In this document: positions 56,595 to 64,000 of the stretch, in pieces
Numbering within the stretch: position 1 is the stretch's first letter
How the letters are laid out: each line of letters starts with the position of its first letter
Assembly: GCF_007362955.1 (NCBI RefSeq)
Contig: NZ_CP041696.1
Location: 744,001-808,000 of the forward strand
Source of the DNA: Lysinibacillus fusiformis
GTDB lineage: Bacteria; Bacillota; Bacilli; Bacillales_A; Planococcaceae
DNA: 64,000 bases
Direction of reading: 5' to 3'
The notes under the pieces: generated by a model
The model's database searches: none
What the model saw: the letters and a program-made list of their open reading frames with translations, nothing else
Told to the model about the DNA's origin: nothing
Translations under genes and position numbers: made by a program

Positions 56595-59500
56595 TTGAAA
56601 GATTGGATTGAGAAAATCAATGCAAAGATCGATGAGTTGCTCGAACAAAAATGGATGAAGACATTACGTATTTCAGGTAGTGTTACCTGGAACTTATTTT
56701 TACTATTTTTAGTCTTTGCATTGGTAGGCACTGTATTTGTCGGTTCAGTTGGCGCCGGCTATTTCGCCTCACTTGTAAAAGAAGAACCACTTCGCTCAAA
56801 AGAAGAATTACGCGAGTATATTTTCAACTATGAGGAAACAAGTGAAATTTATTTTGCCAACGATATTTATATTGGGAAATTACGCACGGACTTAGATCGT
56901 CGTGAAACGTCACTAAGCGCTGTTGCACCAGATGTTATTAATGCCGTACTAGCAACAGAAGATGAATATTTCCGCGAACATAACGGCATTGTTCCTAAAG
57001 CTGTAGTCCGTGGCCTACTACAGGACGTGACAAATTCAGCAACGCAAACAGGTGGCTCTACATTAACACAGCAACTTATTAAAAACCAAGTGTTAACAAA
57101 TGAAGTATCCTATGAACGTAAAGCAAAGGAAATCCTACTTGCAATGCGTTTGGAGCATTTTATGACAAAGGAAGAAATTTTAGAGGCCTATTTAAATATT
57201 ATTCCGTATGGTCGTAATGCCTCAGGTCGTAATATCGCAGGGATTGAAACAGCAGCTAATGGTATTTTCGGTGTAAATGCGAAAGAACTTACACTTCCGC
57301 AAGCCGCGTACATTGCTGGTATTCCGCAAGCTCCTTATGCCTATACGCCGTTTACGAATACAGGTGTACTAAAAAGTAAAGAGGCTCTTAAACCCGGTAT
57401 TGATCGTATGAAGACGGTTCTTTACCGCATGAAAGAAGCAGGCTATATTGATGATGCACAGTACAAAGAAGCACTAAGTTACGACATTACGGCAGACTTC
57501 CGTTCACCAGAAGTAGCGCCAGAAGATCGCTATCCTTGGTTAACGTATGAGCTTGAAAATCGTGCGAAAGAAATTATAGCTGAAAAGCTAGCTAAAGAAG
57601 ATGGCGTTGATCCTGAACGCTTGAAATCAGAAAAAAAATTAAACGAGAAGTATACGATTTTAGCAGACCGTGACGTCCGTTCAAAAGGCTATCGTATTTA
57701 TTCGACTATTAACAAAGATATGTACGATGCAATGCAACAAGCCGCTGATAACTTTAAATACTATGGCCATACCTATACAGGTAAAGGCAAAGATCCTGTA
57801 ACAGGGGAAGAAATTGATATTCAAATGCCTGTACAGGTTGGAAGTATCTTAATCGAAAATAACACGGGTCGCATTTTAAGCTTCCTAGGTGGTCGAGATT
57901 TTAAAACTACTGAGTTAAATCATGCGACGCAAGCTTTTCGACCAAATGGTTCAACGATGAAGCCATTACTTGTCTATGCACCAGCGGTTGAATACGGTGT
58001 AATCGGTGCAGGTAGCCCGCTAGTAGACGTAAAATTCTCGATTGGCTCTTGGAGTCCTAACAACTATATTACTAGTGATGAGCGTGGACTTATTCCTGCA
58101 CGTGAAGCATTAGCTGATTCCCAAAACCTATCAGCATTGCGTTTATATAATGACATTATTAATAAACGTCCTGCTGAGTATTTAGCAAAAATGGGCTTCT
58201 CAAAACTACAGCCTGAAGACTATACTAACCTTTCAACGGGTATTGGAGCTTTAGAAGTGGGAACGACTGTTGAAGAAAATACAAATGCGTTTGCAACATT
58301 TGCAAATGGCGGTCAATTTATTGACTCCTATATGATTGAAAAAATTGAAGATTTAGATGGCAATATTATTTATCAGCATGAAATTGAACCTGTACAAGTA
58401 TTTAGCCCTGAAACATCGTATATTGTAACAGACATGATGCGTGATGTTTTAACAAAGGGAACAGGAACGACAGCAAGAAATACCCTGAAATTCTCTTCTG
58501 ATTTTGCTGCCAAAACTGGTACTTCACAAGAGTACAAAGATGTTTGGTTGGTTGGCTATAACCCGAATGTTTCACTCGGTGTCTGGATGGGCTATGATAA
58601 GCAACGTTCATTATATGCATTTAATAATACGTATTTGCAACCAAGTGTACGGGTTAACAAGTTATGGGGAACTTTAATGAATGCTATGTACGATGTGGAT
58701 CCAAAATTGATTGATGCCCCAACGAACTTTAAGGCACCCAAAAATGTTGTGACCGCTTCATTCTGTGGTATTTCTGGCTTAGCACCTTCTGCGGCATGTT
58801 CTAGTGCTGGACTAGTACGCTCAGATTTATTTAATGCGAAAGTATTTTTACCATCACAGCCAGATGATAGCTTGGCTTCTTCAAGTGTTGTAACGATTAA
58901 AGGAAAGACTTACAACGCACACCCAAATACCCCATCAGAGTTTGTAAAAACAGGTGGAGCAGGTATTAATCAAGCCTTTATTACACGTATGTTAGGAAGA
59001 CTTGGTGGTAATCCCGGAAGCTTACTTCCTAAAAATTCATCGCTATCGAATTCATCTGTATCAGCGGTTGATTTCCCAGCAGATGGGAGTCCACCTGCAA
59101 CTGTAACAGCATCGATTAATGGCAACACCCTATCTTGGTCTAGCTCTTCCAACGATGTTGTCGGTTATCGTATATATAATGTGACAAATGGTGGTAATAC
59201 CCTAGTCAATTCAGTACTCGAAGCGACACAAAGTATGTCAGTCGCAAGTGGACAAGCTTATGTAGTTGTTGCTGTCGATATTACAGGTTTGACCTCTGGA
59301 AAATCGAATGTCGTATCTACCGGCGGCAGTGAAAGCGAACCTGAACCGGAAGAAAATGAAGTTCAACCACCTACTCCACCTACAAACGGAAATGAAGGTT
59401 CGGATAATGAAAATGGTTCGAACAACGGCAATGGTTCTGGGAATAATGGGAATGGCTCCAATGGATCTAACAACGGTAATGGTTCCAATGGAGAGAATAA

Positions 59501-59600
59501 TGGCAATGGTTCCAGCGGAGAGAATAATGGTAACGGCAATGGTTCCAGCGGAGGAAATAACGGTGGCACAACACCACCTCCTGAAAAGCCAAGCCAATAA
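56595..59600 (+). CDS. Class A penicillin-binding protein (PBP1 type) with FN3 and Gly/Asn-rich tail
   Basis: A 1001-residue bifunctional peptidoglycan synthase. One membrane anchor (about 32-58) is followed by the GT51 glycosyltransferase (about 85-270; catalytic E122 in ATEDEYFREHNG, GGSTLTQQLIKN, AMRLE) and the transpeptidase (about 400-700; S453 in STMKP, S509 in DSQN, KTGTS at about 640). After it come an FN3-like domain (about 815-890) and an 80-residue low-complexity tail of Glu/Pro then Asn-Gly-Ser repeats, probably spanning the wall. AGGAGG precedes the start at 56595. It is divergent from tyrS. Confidence 0.93.
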   Translation: MKDWIEKINAKIDELLEQKWMKTLRISGSVTWNLFLLFLVFALVGTVFVGSVGAGYFASLVKEEPLRSKEELREYIFNYEETSEIYFANDIYIGKLRTDLDRRETSLSAVAPDVINAVLATEDEYFREHNGIVPKAVVRGLLQDVTNSATQTGGSTLTQQLIKNQVLTNEVSYERKAKEILLAMRLEHFMTKEEILEAYLNIIPYGRNASGRNIAGIETAANGIFGVNAKELTLPQAAYIAGIPQAPYAYTPFTNTGVLKSKEALKPGIDRMKTVLYRMKEAGYIDDAQYKEALSYDITADFRSPEVAPEDRYPWLTYELENRAKEIIAEKLAKEDGVDPERLKSEKKLNEKYTILADRDVRSKGYRIYSTINKDMYDAMQQAADNFKYYGHTYTGKGKDPVTGEEIDIQMPVQVGSILIENNTGRILSFLGGRDFKTTELNHATQAFRPNGSTMKPLLVYAPAVEYGVIGAGSPLVDVKFSIGSWSPNNYITSDERGLIPAREALADSQNLSALRLYNDIINKRPAEYLAKMGFSKLQPEDYTNLSTGIGALEVGTTVEENTNAFATFANGGQFIDSYMIEKIEDLDGNIIYQHEIEPVQVFSPETSYIVTDMMRDVLTKGTGTTARNTLKFSSDFAAKTGTSQEYKDVWLVGYNPNVSLGVWMGYDKQRSLYAFNNTYLQPSVRVNKLWGTLMNAMYDVDPKLIDAPTNFKAPKNVVTASFCGISGLAPSAACSSAGLVRSDLFNAKVFLPSQPDDSLASSSVVTIKGKTYNAHPNTPSEFVKTGGAGINQAFITRMLGRLGGNPGSLLPKNSSLSNSSVSAVDFPADGSPPATVTASINGNTLSWSSSSNDVVGYRIYNVTNGGNTLVNSVLEATQSMSVASGQAYVVVAVDITGLTSGKSNVVSTGGSESEPEPEENEVQPPTPPTNGNEGSDNENGSNNGNGSGNNGNGSNGSNNGNGSNGENNGNGSSGENNGNGNGSSGGNNGGTTPPPEKPSQ

Positions 59601-59602
59601 TA

Positions 59603-59649
59603 AACAGGCTTACTACATTCAAATTTGAATTGTAGTGAGCCTGTTTTTT
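59603..59649 (+). terminator. Intrinsic terminator after the penicillin-binding protein
   Basis: AACAGGCTTACTACA and TGTAGTGAGCCTGTT arms with a T run. Confidence 0.92.
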
Positions 59650-59692
59650 TGTCATGATAGAGAAGATAACTAAACGAAGGGGTGGATAAAGT

Positions 59693-60598
59693 ATGAAAAT
59701 CTTAATTTTAGGGGGCACACGCTTTTTCGGCAGAAAATTAGTGGAGCTTTGCCTTCAAACCAACCATGACGTGACAATATTAACACGCGGTCAAAGTGGG
59801 AATCCTTTTGGATCTCAAGTAAAGCAACTCATTGCTAATCGAGATGATGAAAACGCATTAGCCCAAGCACTTTCTAGTACAACATGGGATATTGTCTACG
59901 ATAATATTTGTTATTCCCCAAAAGAAGCACAAAAAATTGTACAAATTCTAGAAGGTAAAACAAAAAAGCTTATATTTACCTCAACGCTTTCTACTTATGA
60001 AGCAGATGGCATTGTAAAAACAGAAGCAGATTTTAATCCGTATGACTACGAAATTCGTATGGGAGATCGAGAGGATTTCACTTATGGTGAAGGTAAACGC
60101 CAAGCGGAGGCAGTCCTATTTAAAGAAGCTCCATTCCCAGTTGTGGCAGTGCGTTTCCCCATCGTTGTTGGAGAACAAGACTATACCCGCCGTTTACACT
60201 TTCATGTAGAGCGTATAGTAAATGAGCAGCCAATTACGTTCACAAATGTGGATGCAAAAATGAGTTTTATTACCGATGATGAAGCTGCTGCATTTTTATA
60301 TTTTGCAGGTATCTCTACGATAGAAGGACCATTCAATGCTACAGCAAGTGGTGCTATTTCATTAAAAGATTTACTTAGACTTATTGAAGATGAAAGCGGC
60401 AAACATGCGAAAGTTTCACTGTTTGGAGGAGATGCAAATTCACAGTCTCCATATGCTATTCCAGCAGATTGGTATATGTCGAATGCCAAAGCAGCAGCTG
60501 CAGGTTTTTCATTTAGCCAGCTAAACGATTGGTTGCCTAAGCTAGTTAACACATTAGTAAAAGAACAACAAAAATCAATACTGCCTCAACAGCACTAA
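59693..60598 (+). CDS. NAD-dependent epimerase/dehydratase family protein
   Basis: A 301-residue extended-SDR protein. The N-terminal dinucleotide loop is ILILGGTRFFGRKLVELCL (residues about 3-21), a variant of GGxGxxG, and the C-terminal half has the substrate-domain pattern of nucleotide-sugar epimerase-like reductases. The usual YxxxK appears as YGEGK (about residue 129). The substrate is unknown; many such proteins are annotated as isoflavone-reductase-like or mRNA-binding. It is a single gene between two terminators. GAAGGGGTGG precedes the ATG. Confidence 0.85.
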   Translation: MKILILGGTRFFGRKLVELCLQTNHDVTILTRGQSGNPFGSQVKQLIANRDDENALAQALSSTTWDIVYDNICYSPKEAQKIVQILEGKTKKLIFTSTLSTYEADGIVKTEADFNPYDYEIRMGDREDFTYGEGKRQAEAVLFKEAPFPVVAVRFPIVVGEQDYTRRLHFHVERIVNEQPITFTNVDAKMSFITDDEAAAFLYFAGISTIEGPFNATASGAISLKDLLRLIEDESGKHAKVSLFGGDANSQSPYAIPADWYMSNAKAAAAGFSFSQLNDWLPKLVNTLVKEQQKSILPQQH

Positions 60599-60628
60599 GT
60601 ACTGTCTTTGAAAAGATAAGTATGCAGT

Positions 60629-60667
60629 AAAAGGCGTCCAACCTGCTCCAAAGTTGAACGCCTTTTT
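60629..60667 (+). terminator. Terminator between the epimerase gene and argD
   Basis: AAAAGGCGTCCAAC and GTTGAACGCCTTTT stem with T runs on both sides, placed between convergent genes. Confidence 0.9.
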
Positions 60668-61798
60668 TTATAGTAGTATCGTTTTTAAAATTGCTACTGC
60701 TTCATCAATCTCCGCTTTCGAGACTGTAAGCGGAGGAAGAAGTCGGATAACGTTTGGCCCTGCCCCTACTAAGAGTAAGCCCTTTTCCTCAGCTTTTGTA
60801 ATATATGATGCTACCTCCGTGTCGCCACAGCTAATGCCAAGCAATAAGCCCTGCCCTAGCACCGTATATGTAGTTGGTAAATTGGTTTTCAACTGTTCTA
60901 CAAAATAGGAGGATACATCTTGCACATTTTGTAAAAAAGCCGTTGCAAAAACGTGATCAAGCACTGTTTCTGCAACACTCATTGCTAGAGGATTACCACC
61001 GAATGTTGTCCCATGTGTGCCTGGTCCAAATGCATCGTAGAGCTCAGCCGTTCCAAGCATTCCACCAATTGGGAAGCCACCGCCTAAACCTTTTGCTAAT
61101 GTTACGATATTTGGTTTCAACACAGTCTGCTCATAAGCAAAGCGTGTCCCTGTACGTCCGATACCCGTTTGAACCTCATCAATAATCAGAAGAATACCTT
61201 TTTCCTCACATGCCTTTGCAATTGCCGCTGCAAATTCAGATGATACGCTGTTAACGCCACCTTCTCCTTGAATCATTTCTAGCATAATTGCTGCAACTGA
61301 ATCATCAACCGTCACTTCGAGCGCTTCGACATCATTAAAAGGTAAAATCGTAAATTTATCTACAAGTGGTCCAAATCCATTATGAACTTTTCCTTGTCCC
61401 GTTGCAGACATTGCCCCAAATGTGCGCCCATGAAACGACTTTTCAAATGTAATGATATGGTTTTTCCCAGTATGCTTACGTGCAAGCTTAATTGCAGCTT
61501 CATTTGCTTCAGCGCCACTATTACAGAAAAATGCATATGAAAAATGCGTATCTGCCACTAGCTTTTGTGCAACCGTTTCCTGCCCAGGTATTTCAAATAA
61601 ATTAGAAATATGCCATAATTTCTCGCTTTGTTCGTGCACCGCCTTAACAATCGCAGGATGTGCATGTCCAAGACTTACAACAGCGATCCCACTTGTAAAA
61701 TCTAAATATTTCTTTCCATTAACATCTTCAACAATGGTTCCTTGCCCTTTGACGATTTGTGCACGACGTTTGCCGTAATTTCCAAATAAAGCACTCAT
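60668..61798 (-). CDS. argD: Acetylornithine aminotransferase
   Basis: ArgD converts N-acetylglutamate semialdehyde to N-acetylornithine with glutamate as amino donor. The 376-residue class III PLP aminotransferase has FCNSGAEANEAAIKLAR, LIIDEVQTGIGRTG (PLP ring Asp) and the PLP-lysine region VTLAKGLGGGFPIGG (about residue 240). AGAGGAGC precedes the ATG. It follows argB with a gap of about 116 bases in the argC-J-B-D order typical of Bacilli. Confidence 0.95.
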   Translation of the reverse strand: MSALFGNYGKRRAQIVKGQGTIVEDVNGKKYLDFTSGIAVVSLGHAHPAIVKAVHEQSEKLWHISNLFEIPGQETVAQKLVADTHFSYAFFCNSGAEANEAAIKLARKHTGKNHIITFEKSFHGRTFGAMSATGQGKVHNGFGPLVDKFTILPFNDVEALEVTVDDSVAAIMLEMIQGEGGVNSVSSEFAAAIAKACEEKGILLIIDEVQTGIGRTGTRFAYEQTVLKPNIVTLAKGLGGGFPIGGMLGTAELYDAFGPGTHGTTFGGNPLAMSVAETVLDHVFATAFLQNVQDVSSYFVEQLKTNLPTTYTVLGQGLLLGISCGDTEVASYITKAEEKGLLLVGAGPNVIRLLPPLTVSKAEIDEAVAILKTILL

Positions 61799-61914
61799 TT
61801 TATCAGCTCCTCTTATCGATTACACCTCGGCGTAATGTGTCCTGATGTTGATTGAGCTACATCGATAAACATCTCAAAAATCTGTGACACCCTAGATGAT
61901 TACCTAACTCACAT

Positions 61915-62706
61915 TTATAAAGAAGATAAACTTTTACTGTTTGAAGTTAAAATAGTCGTACCTAGTAAGGCATCGCCAACAATTTGCACGGACGGGATAC
62001 CCGCATCTAGGCAATCAATCGCCCCTTGCACCTTAGGAATCATTCCACCGTAAATATGTCCTTCCTCAATCCATTGTGCTATTAGGGAAGGTGTTACCTC
62101 TGTTTGGTATTCATCTTCAATACGAATACCTGCTACATCTGTGACAAGTAACAAGCTATCTGCTTTAACTGCAAGTGCGATTTCACTTGCAACTGTATCG
62201 CCGTTAATATTAAGTGCCTGCCCATCTTCATCAGCCCCCACACAAGCAATGACAGGTACAATACCCGCATTCAATAACGCTTCTAAAAGTGCTGTATTCA
62301 CCGACTGAATTTCACCGACAAACCCATAAACATCTTTGTCTAAAAAATCCGCTACAATCAATTGATCATCAAAGCCGTTTAAGCCAATTGCCACAATACC
62401 TGCAGTTGTCAATTCATGGACTAGTGCAGGATTCACCTTACCGATTAACGTTGACTGTACAATATCAATCGCTGCCTCACTCGTTACACGGATGCCATTT
62501 AATGCATGAGATCCTACACCACGTGCAGCAAGTTCGCGATTAATGGCAGGACCGCCACCATGCGTGATGATAAGCTCTACACCGCTATCCTGTAGCTTTT
62601 TAAAATTTTCAAAAAACGCTGCATTCAAGCCTTCCAGTGTACTTCCACCAAGCTTAATAACCATGCGCTTACGAGCGGTATGATGCATTGATTTGAACAT
62701 AGTCAT
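61915..62706 (-). CDS. argB: Acetylglutamate kinase
   Basis: ArgB phosphorylates N-acetylglutamate, the usual control point of arginine synthesis. The 263 residues of the amino-acid-kinase fold show VIKLGGSTL, ITHGGGPAIN (phosphate loop), INGDTVASEIALAVKAD and GGMIPKVQGAIDCL. The start is uncertain: the ATG at 62706 overlaps the end of argJ by 38 bases and has only a distant GGGG. The ATG at 62664, just after the argJ stop, lacks a ribosome binding site. Translational coupling to argJ is likely in either case. Confidence 0.94.
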   Translation of the reverse strand: MTMFKSMHHTARKRMVIKLGGSTLEGLNAAFFENFKKLQDSGVELIITHGGGPAINRELAARGVGSHALNGIRVTSEAAIDIVQSTLIGKVNPALVHELTTAGIVAIGLNGFDDQLIVADFLDKDVYGFVGEIQSVNTALLEALLNAGIVPVIACVGADEDGQALNINGDTVASEIALAVKADSLLLVTDVAGIRIEDEYQTEVTPSLIAQWIEEGHIYGGMIPKVQGAIDCLDAGIPSVQIVGDALLGTTILTSNSKSLSSL

Positions 62707-63901
62707 AAGTTAAATCACATCCCCATGCATGCCCCTTGCCTTCTCCAACACCAAGTGACACATAAATTTTTACTTCATGCATTTTCAAAATTTGAATTAA
62801 CTCATCTTCTGAGAAAGGAATTGGCTCGCCGTTTTCAACCATAGTTGCCCCACCAATTTGAATCGAAATTTTATCGGGGTCCACTGTTGCACCACTGTAG
62901 CCAACCGCTGCAATAATACGACCCCAGTTTGCATCACAACCGAATACTGCCGTTTTCACAAGCGGTGAACCAACAACTGTCTTTGCAATCTTACGCGCTT
63001 CCTCATCAGAAAATGCACCCTCAACTTCAACTTCGATTAGCTTCGTTGCACCCTCACCATCTTTTGCAATCATCTTCGCTAAGTCTTGTGCAACTGTTTT
63101 TAATGTAAAATAGAAGTTTTGCCAATCCGGATGAGCAGTTGTTAAAGATTCATTGCCTGCTAAGCCATTCGCCATCACTACTACCGTATCATTTGTAGAT
63201 GTATCCCCATCAACTGTAATAGCATTAAACGTAAGGTTGGTTATATCAGACAACGCAGCCTGTAATACATCTGATTCAATATTTGCATCTGTCGTTATAA
63301 AGCCAAGCATCGTTGCCATGTTTGGCTCAATCATTCCTGAGCCCTTTGCCACACCAGCAATAATGACCTCTTTACCATCAACTATTGTGCTATAGCTCGT
63401 GTTTTTCATGACCGTATCAGTTGTCATTATTGCCTGCGCAAAATCGATTGCACTTTCAAGATTATCTTGTGGCTCTAGTTGAGCGATACCCTTCTCAATA
63501 GGCTCCATGTTCATAATTTCACCGATAACACCAGTTGAGCAAACGCCAACTAGATTTGCCTCAATCCCTAACTTCCCAGCTGTTAAAACTTGCATTGTTT
63601 GTGCATCCTGCAAGCCTTGCTTACCAGTACAAGCATTTGCATTCCCAGAGTTCACGATCATCGCCTGAATTTTTTTTGTAGTGTAGACTACCTCTTTTGT
63701 TACCTTTAACGGTGCAGCCTGTACTGCATTTGTTGTAAATACACCGGCTACACTTGCTGGCACGTCACTTACTAAAACTGCTAAATCCTTTTTCTTATGC
63801 TTTAGTCCGCAATGCATCCCTGCTGCCTTAAACCCCTTAGGTGATAAGATATTTTTACTTGATAATTTTTTCATGATATTTGTTGATGCTGTTAATGTCA
63901 T
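62669..63901 (-). CDS. argJ: Bifunctional ornithine acetyltransferase/N-acetylglutamate synthase
   Basis: ArgJ recycles the acetyl group between acetylornithine and glutamate and can start the pathway with acetyl-CoA. The 410-residue precursor cleaves itself before the conserved Thr in KGSGMIEPNMATMLGFITTD (about residue 195), giving alpha and beta chains. GNANACTGKQG and VCSTGVIGE are also family signatures. AAGGAGGAA precedes the ATG at 63899-63901. It lies after argC, which is outside the window except perhaps for its last codons. Confidence 0.96.
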   Translation of the reverse strand: MTLTASTNIMKKLSSKNILSPKGFKAAGMHCGLKHKKKDLAVLVSDVPASVAGVFTTNAVQAAPLKVTKEVVYTTKKIQAMIVNSGNANACTGKQGLQDAQTMQVLTAGKLGIEANLVGVCSTGVIGEIMNMEPIEKGIAQLEPQDNLESAIDFAQAIMTTDTVMKNTSYSTIVDGKEVIIAGVAKGSGMIEPNMATMLGFITTDANIESDVLQAALSDITNLTFNAITVDGDTSTNDTVVVMANGLAGNESLTTAHPDWQNFYFTLKTVAQDLAKMIAKDGEGATKLIEVEVEGAFSDEEARKIAKTVVGSPLVKTAVFGCDANWGRIIAAVGYSGATVDPDKISIQIGGATMVENGEPIPFSEDELIQILKMHEVKIYVSLGVGEGKGHAWGCDLTYDYVQINASYRS

Positions 63902-63973
63902 AATGAAATTCCTCCTTAGGTTGTACGAAATATGAGATTACAGAAGCACACAGACTTCTGCATGCTATTACAT

Positions 63974-64000
63974 TTAAATAAAGAACGGCACAACATCTAG
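63974..64000 (-). CDS. Possible last codons of argC (runs off the window)
   Basis: The last 27 bases read LDVVPFFI and stop on the minus strand, which fits the G-L-x-x-x-P-x-x end of N-acetyl-gamma-glutamyl-phosphate reductase, the gene expected here. Too little sequence is present for certainty. Confidence 0.3.
   Translation of the reverse strand, partial: LDVVPFFI

Noticed and set aside
59238-59718. Minus-strand frames opposite the penicillin-binding protein tail
   Set aside because: They arise from the repetitive Asn-Gly-Ser coding DNA and have a low-complexity composition.

Overview
The window is chromosomal DNA of a low-GC, endospore-forming member of the Bacillales, most like Lysinibacillus. 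It has an alpha/beta-type small acid-soluble spore protein gene, AGGAGG-type ribosome binding sites, a tyrosine T-box, a TPP riboswitch, and a gene order that follows the Bacillus subtilis pyk-to-argJ segment (pyk-pfkA-accAD-dnaE-nrnA-ytpI-ytoI-ytkL, then ald, ytxK-tpx, yteJ-sppA, ytcI, sspA, thiI-nifZ, ezrA, hisJ, ytsP/msrC, rpsD, tyrS). The genus is an inference from gene order and protein resemblance; no 16S gene is present.

Region 1 (1-12160) is core metabolism and replication: glycolysis (pyk, pfkA), malonyl-CoA synthesis (accD-accA behind a FadR-like GntR regulator with a perfect palindromic operator), DNA polymerase DnaE, nanoRNase NrnA, the CBS/DRTGG protein YtoI, the hydrolase YtkL and an M24 peptidase.

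Region 2 (about 12300-28910) is an accessory island and the most unusual part. At each end lies a copy of the same group IIC-type intron. The left copy is full length with a frameshifted reverse transcriptase; the right copy keeps only the 5' 589 bases. The two are direct repeats about 14.7 kb apart, and each sits just 3' of a hairpin terminator. Between them is an array of small orphan genes, mostly on the minus strand: a GNAT acetyltransferase inside Tn3-type 38-bp inverted repeats, a broken TIMP/NTR-like secreted protein, a DUF3953-like and a DUF4083-like membrane protein, a P-loop kinase and several unknowns. At least thirteen copies of a dispersed repeat with the core CAACTAAAGCACCCCGTTAG separate them, and all asymmetric copies point the same way. 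Stop codons of two genes lie inside the repeat, two 3' gene remnants end against it, and a second group II intron is inserted into one copy. It behaves like the boundary of exchangeable gene cassettes, superficially like an integron array but with no integrase in view. Two IS110-family elements (one intact with a bridge-RNA-like leader, one decayed), an IS3 remnant and an HTH regulator/isochorismatase-like pair with its own operator are embedded in it.

Region 3 (29060-64000) is again core: alanine dehydrogenase, universal stress protein, ytxK-tpx, yteJ-sppA, an acyl-CoA synthetase, a TPP-riboswitch-controlled thiM-thiD-thiE operon, a spore protein, the nifZ-thiI tRNA thiolation pair, a 1035-residue double-kinase hybrid sensor, ezrA, hisJ, msrC, a GAF-GGDEF protein, rpsD with a candidate autoregulatory leader, an iron alcohol dehydrogenase, a BtuF-like protein, tyrS with its T-box, a class A penicillin-binding protein with a glycine/asparagine tail, an epimerase, and the argJ-argB-argD end of the arginine operon.
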